Under the pieces are notes generated by a model that saw only the letters and a program-made list of their open reading frames with translations, ran no database searches and had not been told where the DNA came from. Position numbers and translations under genes: made by a program. Shown in pieces: positions 17,640 to 23,557 of a stretch of DNA of 23,557 nucleotides (position 1 is the stretch's first letter; each line of letters starts with the position of its first letter). The stretch covers positions 1 through 23,557 of the forward strand of contig JADNYV010000528.1 in NCBI GenBank assembly GCA_015501055.1, written 5' to 3'. The DNA comes from Mucidula mucida (lineage: Eukaryota; Basidiomycota; Agaricomycetes; Agaricales; Physalacriaceae).

Positions 17640-17924
17640 TGGTAGTATCCTAGGCAAAGACTTGGAGGCACAACACGCGCGATCAGCTTGACATGATGAA
17701 GAGCACAACAAACCCACTCCTATTGGCGCCGACAATCTTGCCGTGCGCCAAACACCATGAAAAGGAATACACACTTCTATCACAGAAACAAACGACAGAA
17801 CAGAGATCCTCTAGCAGAACTTGATGACACGGACTCTTCAATAGTTTGCAAATCAGGAATGATCCCACCCAGATCCACCGGCAGTTCCGTCAGCAGCTGA
17901 ACTACGAGTCCGTCATTCCACGTA
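17640..17924 (-). repeat. SINE-like repeat, copy 3 (3' part diverged)
   Basis: Begins ACGTGGAATGACGGACTCG then TAGTTCAGCTG (17894-17904), an exact A box. Its D arm pairs as GTTC/GAAC. GGGATCATTCC lies about 40 nt further and GAGGATCTCTGTTCTG at about 17793-17815. Copies 2 and 3 share the CATTCCTGATTTGCAAACT stretch that copy 1 lacks. The 3' half drifts away and its end is uncertain. Confidence 0.5.
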
Positions 17925-18324
17925 GCGCTCGTAGCATAAAAGCCCAGGGACAGACCAGACAGTGAGTAAGTCAAATTCCCTGGAATGCGTACTCTTGAAG
18001 CAAGTCGGCGGACCACGCTCTGTCAGCGAAAAGAAAAATAGACTTCAGTCCAGACCTATTGGGTGTGACAAAGCTTGTCGATGCCCACGAGATGCGGTGG
18101 ATAGAGACACAAAATACCAACACAGAACAGCGAAGCCGGCGATCTACTCATGCAGCCGAAAGGGGAAAAAATGACTGGAGAATCGATATGCAGGACTTGA
18201 CAGCATTGTTTGCCAAACTTCGCTTGCCATGGCTGTATGCCTATGAGTGTGTGGGTAAACCGTGACGTCACTACACGTGCTCATCTCAAACAGCCGAGCG
18301 CGTCGCATGCGCAAGCCGCACAAG

Positions 18325-18442
18325 AGGGCGTGCAGTACATCCACTGCCAGCCGTGACGGTCTTCGCGGATAGGTAGAGAGGAGGAGGTAACCATACGCTT
18401 TTTCACCTGGAAAACATTGGGCAAACACGTCGCGGATCTCTG
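18325..18442 (+). pseudogene. Decayed duplicate of the bHLH gene 3' end
   Basis: The text GTGCAGTACATCCACTG, then CGTGACGGTCTTCGC, GGTAGAGAGGAGGAGGTAA, CCATACGC, TTTTTCAC and CGCGGATC follows, in order, the last coding bases and 3' flank of the bHLH gene at about 15767-15875. Small deletions break the frame. It is in the same orientation, about 2.56 kb to the right. The SINE-like repeats lie between the two copies. Confidence 0.75.
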
Positions 18443-18517
18443 TTGTGATTATGGCTCTCTGAATTCAAGTTATTGCGCCACATCACCTTGAAAACTTGAA
18501 CTTATAGAAGGATGAGG

Positions 18518-18579
18518 TGCATAAGGGAGAATCGAACCCCCCGGCGGGTCTATGACAACGACCACTACCCCATTAATGC
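18518..18579 (-). pseudogene. tRNA-Gly relic with D-arm deletion
   Basis: On the minus strand it matches the tRNA-Gly(GCC) genes at 7367 and 9610 but lacks nine bases (TAACCTGGG) of the D and anticodon region. The deletion joint lies between short GG/T repeats, as in slippage. The anticodon position reads GTC instead of GCC, and the acceptor and T stems carry mismatches. It cannot fold normally. Confidence 0.85.
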
Positions 18580-18673
18580 GCTGTCAGCTCGTAAAGCACA
18601 TTCAATCAGCGTACGTGGATTCAATTCTCACTATCGCAATTAAATTCCCCGTTGAAACGAAACAAGCTGTTCA

Positions 18674-19478
18674 TCAATAGTCACATCTCCCACAATACCC
18701 GCATTCCTGGCCGCAGGCCGCGAAATCCATCCCAGGTCGTCCTCCAAAAGAGCCATCATCACTGGCCTCCCCATCCGAGTCCCATTCCTCATAAGCCTCG
18801 GTGTAATTGTCGTATGAATCGGAAGCGGCAAAATCTTTACATGCGCGCGTGTGGTCTTGCGCAGCCCAGAGCATCTCATCGTAAACCTCCTCGCTGCCCA
18901 AAATCTCAGTGAGAATAGCGTGCCGCTTCTCCACCCATTTCACGTCGGGGAGGATGCGGCGTATGGCGGGCTTCAAGGTCCCTTCGTCGCAGACCAACGT
19001 GATATAACCTGGGAGGATCATCTGGATTAGATAGATGTAGTCGACGATGCACGCCAAGTCGGAGGAGAGAGTATTGTCGTCATGAATGTGGATCTCGGCC
19101 TCGTCAAAGTTGAACTGGACATTCCAGAACGTCTGGTTTTGAGCATCGAGCAGGTCACTGATGCTCGCAGGAATGACTATAGACATCGTGTCATCCTTGA
19201 GTAATGTTTGCCTCTGTTCGAAGTTACAAGTCAGATATCGCCCATGATAGAATCTCCAATCCACTCGCATGTGCGTACGCATCTCTCTTAAGAGCGCCAC
19301 CGTCAACTTCCAACTCCCACCCGTCCTGCTTCAAGGGCAAGATGATGTATTGTTGAATGAAGCCTTGCGCCCGCATCCACGCTGTCTCGACGTCTTCTAT
19401 AGACCGATCGGGAAGCATCGTATGGTCGTAGAACTCTTGATAGTTGAATGAGACGTCGACATACGCAGCGCTGACCAT
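18674..19478 (-). pseudogene. Unknown protein with a net +1 frameshift and Cys-rich tail
   Basis: I do not recognise the family. ATG 19478 opens a frame (MVSAAYVDVSFNYQEFYDH, then WELEVDGGALKR) that stops at 19224-19226. A second frame, offset by one base, carries REMRTHMRVDWRFYHGRYL and then 180 more residues to TGA 18674-18676. The two frames read as one protein if one base is surplus near 19279-19290 (a TCTCTC stretch). No intron of usable size fits there. The C-terminal part has VQFNFDEAEIHIHDD, CIVDYIYLIQMILPGYITLV and an acidic stretch (about TEAYEEWDSDGEASDD). It ends with ACGQECGYCGRCDY, four Cys in 12 residues, perhaps metal-binding. It could be a young pseudogene, a programmed shift or a base error. 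Its good composition argues that it was coding until recently. Confidence 0.6.
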
Positions 19479-19982
19479 GGTCGAAGGAGGAGATGAGGGT
19501 AAGCTCTTTTCGCTGGAGGTGATGATATATGGCTACTGGATTGAACGCGCCTAACGAAAGGTGTTAGTGTGTGAGCCTTCTAACTTTAGCGAGACGGGTC
19601 ATCGTCGGGTAGCTTCAGGTGGGTATGAAAGATTAAGCTCATAGTGCGATTGGTTCACGGTGGCAACTGGCATTGGACAGACTCCTTCAAGCTCCGTGAT
19701 AAGAAGCTGTTCAAGACCTTTAGAGCAAATTCAATCTAAGAATTCTTTGAGCTCACTTACTGTCAAGGATGCTTTCAGTTAGCGCATGGCACAAAGCTCT
19801 GGCGATCAAGGTACGCACCACAAGGAATCGAATGACGACGACGAGCAGAGCGTCAGAGAGACTTCCCGAGGAACCGCCACATATCTTACGGCCAAAGCAG
19901 GGTGAAGCTTGTACTATGAAACGAGAGACAGTGTAACCTAATCAATTCAGTTCTTTTGTGTCATGTAAATGCTACAGCACAA
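19479..19982. other. Intergenic, no gene recognised
   Basis: About 500 bp between the 5' end of the frameshifted gene and the 3' end of the carboxypeptidase gene. A TATATCATC on the minus strand (about 19523) could be part of the promoter for the gene at 19478. Nothing else is recognisable. Confidence 0.4.
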
Positions 19983-22290
19983 CTACGCAAGGGAACTCTC
20001 ATCTGTATTTAGCACCAACATCGTGAAGAATCGGATCATCTCCAATAAGGCATCAACTTCAATATCTGAAAGAAGAAATACGTTTGCTCGTCGATAGCAA
20101 AAGGAGAATGAGGACGCACTTTCATTCACTGTATGCACACCGCCAAGCCTGTTAACAGAACCGAACGAGTTCTTGTGATTATATCTGAAAATATGCTCCG
20201 ACAGCGACCAGTAGTACTTCGTGTCTGGAGAGCCGTGAGTATGCCGCTCTGAAAGCAATCCAAGGCGCATACCAGTGTTACCGGTGGGCATCCCAGGACT
20301 GACAACGATGTCCTCCTTCTCGTCGTCGTCGACACGATGCGAATCGAACGTCGCCTTTATAGTCCCACTCAATAGTTCCCAAGGCTCACTTCCCGCTTCG
20401 CCCACGCTCGTAGGAGTTCGTGGGGCGGGCTCGAGCGAGTGATTGAAAGCCTTGCTTAGCGCCAAGCTTCCTTTCGGTGACGATGGAGAATACAGGTGTC
20501 CCCCAAACGCAGTGAACGAAAGATCGAAGGATTTCGCGACGTCTAAAAGCGTGTCTATATCCCGAGACATAGTTTCGGCCACCGAGCTACGTGTCGAGAT
20601 GCGATGGTTTACTACAGCATACGCCTGCTCCGGTAGGGCATTTGTCTTGACACCACCATTTATGAGATCAATGGCTTGCGTCGTGCGGACGAGGCTAGCA
20701 TACGATGGTTCATCAAAGAGCAGCTTCTCAACTTTGCGTAGACCCTTGTCGGAGTGAGCAGATTTTTCGATAGCGTGTTTGAGAGAACGGGGGATGGAGG
20801 CACCGTGTGCAGCATAGCACTGAAGCGATGAATATAAGACGTCTTCACGCGTCTACAGAAGTATTAGTTCCGATAGTGGGTTTCAGGAGGCAAGGCGCAC
20901 CAGTTCTAACGGGTATGGATTCTTCTCTATCTCAACCAAGAGCGCTGCCAGCATACCGATGCTCTGCGGATCATCAATCGGTATCTGTGTAAATATGGGG
21001 ATGGAGACTCACAGTATGCGCAGGTGGGACACTTGAATGTCCTCCAGGCGCTGCGACTTCTATCATGAGATCCATGTAGCCCTTTTCTGCGGTCCCAGGT
21101 GTGGCAAAAGCTGTGCCATAAATATCGCTGAAGCCTCCTACAAGTGACTTCAGTCAGCCAGGTCGATGCAAAGGGTCATGCTTGTACCTCCTTCATCAAC
21201 CACAAATGCGAAAGAGTTTTCGCCGTAACGCTCAAGCATAGCGGTGGCGAGGTGAGCCGCACCCTGTATGCACGTTCAGTAAAGTCGAACAGAAAGCAAT
21301 ACCACTTACATGAGTTCCGCTAATTTCTTCGTCGAAACCAAATGAAAGAACGATTGAACGAGTTGGTTTGAAACCCTTCTCGATGAGGGTTTCAAGTGTA
21401 GTCCTATCGAAAGGTCAATCGGACAAAAGCTCAATGAACAGTACACCTACATAATACCAATCAATCCGCTTTTGTCGTCACTCGATCCTCTACCCCAGAT
21501 TCGAGTGCCTGCAGAGTGATTGCATCTTTAGTACCGATACATGAGAAGGGTGAGGACTTTACCATCAAAATAGCCAGAATAAGGTGGATGCGTCCATTCA
21601 TCGACAGTGTTCGGATGTACGGGCACGACATCTTGATGCGCAGCCAGCATCAGAGGCTTCAAAGACGGATCCGAGCCTGTCCATTCAAAGAGCAATCCGT
21701 ACGTGTTGACTTTCTGGAGCGATAGAGTCGCGTGTCTAGAGAGATACGAAGCGCGTCGAATAATTGAAAGACGATGAAAACATATACATACACCTGAGGG
21801 AATGCGCCAAGAAGATAGTCGTGGAATGCGCCCATTGGTACCCAGCGTGGATCAACGCCAACAGGTCCCATGCCGTCAAAGGACTCAGTACTAGAAAGCC
21901 GATTCAGTATCGCACGTCTTGGAAGCGCAGACGATAAACGTACGGGACTCGGACAGCCCCAGCCAGCCAATCAATGGCTTTATCCTTGAACCTCTCCGTT
22001 CCGATAACGTTCGACATCTCGTTGTATAGCTCTGCATTCTTTTCCGGGTACACAGCGCCCACTTGGAGACACATCTCTGCTTTGTTTGACTTCCGAGACC
22101 CGAGGCGGCAGCTGGGCAGGTTTATCTTCGGCGACGCATACACGAAAAGGAAGCATGGGATAGCCAGTAGCAAAGCATACAAAGCACGTCGGCGCGACAC
22201 GGGTTTGCTGGAAGGTGCGACATTGACGGGTTGTGGGAGAGAGGCCTCCTTCATGGAAGGTGTACGCGAGCCCTTCTCAGACATGGTCAT
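19983..22290 (-). CDS. CPS1: Carboxypeptidase S (M20A family), membrane-anchored
   Basis: Eleven exons fit with agreeing phases: 22290-21944, 21890-21792, 21735-21563, 21508-21451, 21403-21310, 21263-21188, 21137-21013, 20963-20901, 20852-20273, 20224-20120 and 20065-19983. The introns are 46-56 nt. They give 600 residues; yeast Cps1 has 576. A short cytosolic N-terminus precedes one transmembrane segment (RRALYALLLAIPCFLFVYA, 34-52), giving a type II protein likely bound for the vacuole. The di-zinc site is complete: LAAHQDVVP (H182, D184), GRGSSDDKSG (D217), FGFDEEISG (E251, E252), VVDEGG (D280) and GGVHTVNE (H569). The family removes C-terminal residues from peptides with a penultimate glycine. 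ATG 22290 is followed by a second in-frame ATG two codons on; either may be used. Nothing suggests decay. Confidence 0.95.
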
Positions 22291-22770
22291 GGTAGAGAGG
22301 AAGCTGGAGGAGCAGTCGCACGGCCGTGTCTGGCATGGTGGGAGCAGATGATAAGATAACGAAATTTGAAATCGTCTGTTCGCCGACGGCAAACGGAGTC
22401 GAACGGTCCTTCTACTAAATACGTCCACCTGGCGCGACTGAGATATTCTTTGAGGCCCACCTACTTATCGCCCAGGCTATCAAGCGAATCACTATAGCCG
22501 ACCAATAAAATCTCTGGTGGCCGCCTGCTGGCTACTACTGCGCTTTAAACTATCATTCTCCTGGACCAGATATCTCCAGTTCCAATATGCTGCTCTAAGA
22601 AGCGAGACTATCTCTACGAATGTAGCTAGCGAAAACTTCGACGCGACCCCTCCTTTGGACCGACAAAAGCTAGTAGCAGCATTGCGCCGCACTATGGTTC
22701 TTGTCTTCAATACGGGGAGTCTCCGTTGATTAGATCCTTCATTCTTCCTGGAGAGTTTATTTCCCATAAT
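22291..22770. other. Intergenic, gene uncertain
   Basis: The upstream side of carboxypeptidase S. A minus-strand ORF of 91 codons (22767-22492) begins MGNKLSR, a possible N-myristoylation start. A + strand ORF of 70 codons (22517-22729) overlaps it. Neither shows a family or intron support, so at most one is real. Confidence 0.35.
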
Positions 22771-23538
22771 ATGCCAGCCGGAAAAAGCAAGAAGGACGAG
22801 CTGAAGTGACTCTTCTCATCTATCATGTCACTCACCTTCTCACAACAAATCTGAGGCGTCCCCTAAAGCTATATCGGACGTTTCTCACGATGCCCTCTGA
22901 TTCTATTACAGTTCCAGAAGCTGGTGCAACAGTACAAACGATGGCTGCCCTAAAAAGCATGAGGACAGAGACTTATGTGTCCTCATCGAGGCGTATTCGG
23001 CTTCACGTTCCTCAACTATGCCGATTTAGGACACACTTGCAAATGTTGACACGCCAATAATTGGATGCGTTTTTTCGTTCTTGAACAGCTTCTCAACTGC
23101 CACGCGCCTTTTGATGACTTACTCGCACTAATCTAGACAAGCTTTCGTCTTCATCTTCGAGAGATCTCGATACTTACGCCCTAGGTACGCTAAATTAGAG
23201 GAAGGTCAGAAGGAAATTGCCTGAATTGCACCATTCTCTTCTGCTGAAAATTTCCAAAGTGATTTTGCTGTTGGGTTGATTGCAATGCTTCACGCTCGTA
23301 TGCGCCGATATTGACTCCTGGCGACGAAGTCAGGAAGCAGATTGCTCTTCCTGGCGACGAAGTCAGGAAGCAGATTGCTCTTCCTGACTTCGACATCCTC
23401 GATGCTCGTCGACTTCCGAGTCGTCGCAGTTGTGAGATTGTCGAAGTTAACGCGGTGGCTCGATTGCGTGAACGACTTGGCGGCGTCAACAAAGATTTGG
23501 AAGGGTACCATTCTGATTTGGCGTGTACTAAGACATAG
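22771..23538 (+). other. Possible split gene, + strand, unresolved
   Basis: There are intron-like signals but no convincing model. A start ATG at 22771 gives MPAGKSKKDELK before a stop. A 53-nt stretch at about 22977-23029 (GTGTCC...CTCAAC...TTTAG) would splice MPSDSITVPEAGATVQTMAA (ATG 22890) to DTLANVDTPIIG. The last open frame, 23311-23538, is EVRKQIALP...ARLRERLGGVNKDLEGYH with a duplicated 11-residue unit. I could not join these in one frame and recognise no domain. The window ends shortly after. Confidence 0.3.
23316..23381. repeat. Perfect 33-bp tandem duplication
   Basis: Two head-to-tail copies of a 33-bp unit beginning TCCTGGCGACGAAG, followed by a third start (TCCTGAC). The period is a multiple of three and is in frame in the + strand ORF, where it duplicates GDEVRKQIALP. 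Confidence 0.9.
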
Positions 23539-23557
23539 AACCAACATACGCTTTAGT

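Noticed and set aside
17295..17783. A 162-codon minus-strand ORF in the SINE-like zone
   Set aside because: It crosses repeat borders, and the other copies do not keep its frame. The residues are those of the repeat text, not a protein family.

Overview
The window reads as nuclear DNA of a basidiomycete fungus, most likely an Agaricomycete. Every gene I could resolve is split by introns of about 45-65 nt with fungal GT...AG borders and CTAAC/CTRAY-like branch sites. Two chromodomain-bearing Ty3/gypsy retrotransposon remnants, a GAL4-type Zn2Cys6 protein and a bHLH protein with a long loop fit the same picture. No bacterial-style operon, CRISPR array or rRNA gene was seen.

Layout. 1-2730 is a nested transposon graveyard. 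It holds a 3' pol end plus LTR of one Ty3/gypsy element (2-899), an inverted chromodomain fragment of a related element (900-1459), and a second chromodomain element on the + strand ending in its own LTR (1463-2730), which is split by a 244-bp TA-flanked MITE. 3478-4337 (-) is a three-exon BSP-family metallopeptidase-like gene. 4552-5845 (-) is a multi-exon two-pass membrane protein of unknown function. 6384-7180 (+) is PBDC1 (Ypl225w/Chp1 family) with an apparent intron in its 3' UTR. Two identical tRNA-Gly(GCC) genes (7367, 9610) flank a TFIIS-like gene (8652-9517, -) that lacks the usual zinc ribbon. 9990-13060 is a roughly 3-kb degenerate tandem array; each unit carries a Pol III A-box-like motif, and an intact intron-containing tRNA-His(GTG) stands at its right edge. 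14441-15072 (-) and 15197-15835 (+) are divergent transcription factors (Zn2Cys6 and bHLH) sharing a 124-bp promoter with a 12-bp inverted repeat around a TATA box. 16080-18280 holds SINE-like repeats, followed by a decayed copy of the bHLH 3' end and a decayed tRNA-Gly. 18674-19478 (-) is an unknown gene with one net frameshift. 19983-22290 (-) is an intact 11-exon carboxypeptidase S. 22771-23538 may hold another gene that I could not resolve.

How the parts relate. The protein genes are ordinary housekeeping or regulatory functions (an eEF1A-biogenesis chaperone, Pol II elongation, a membrane-anchored vacuolar-type peptidase, a transcription factor pair). They are separated by repeat-rich DNA. 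Pol III-type sequence (tRNA genes, tRNA relics, A-box repeats, SINE-like units) recurs throughout 7.4-18.6 kb and is the most distinctive property of the window.
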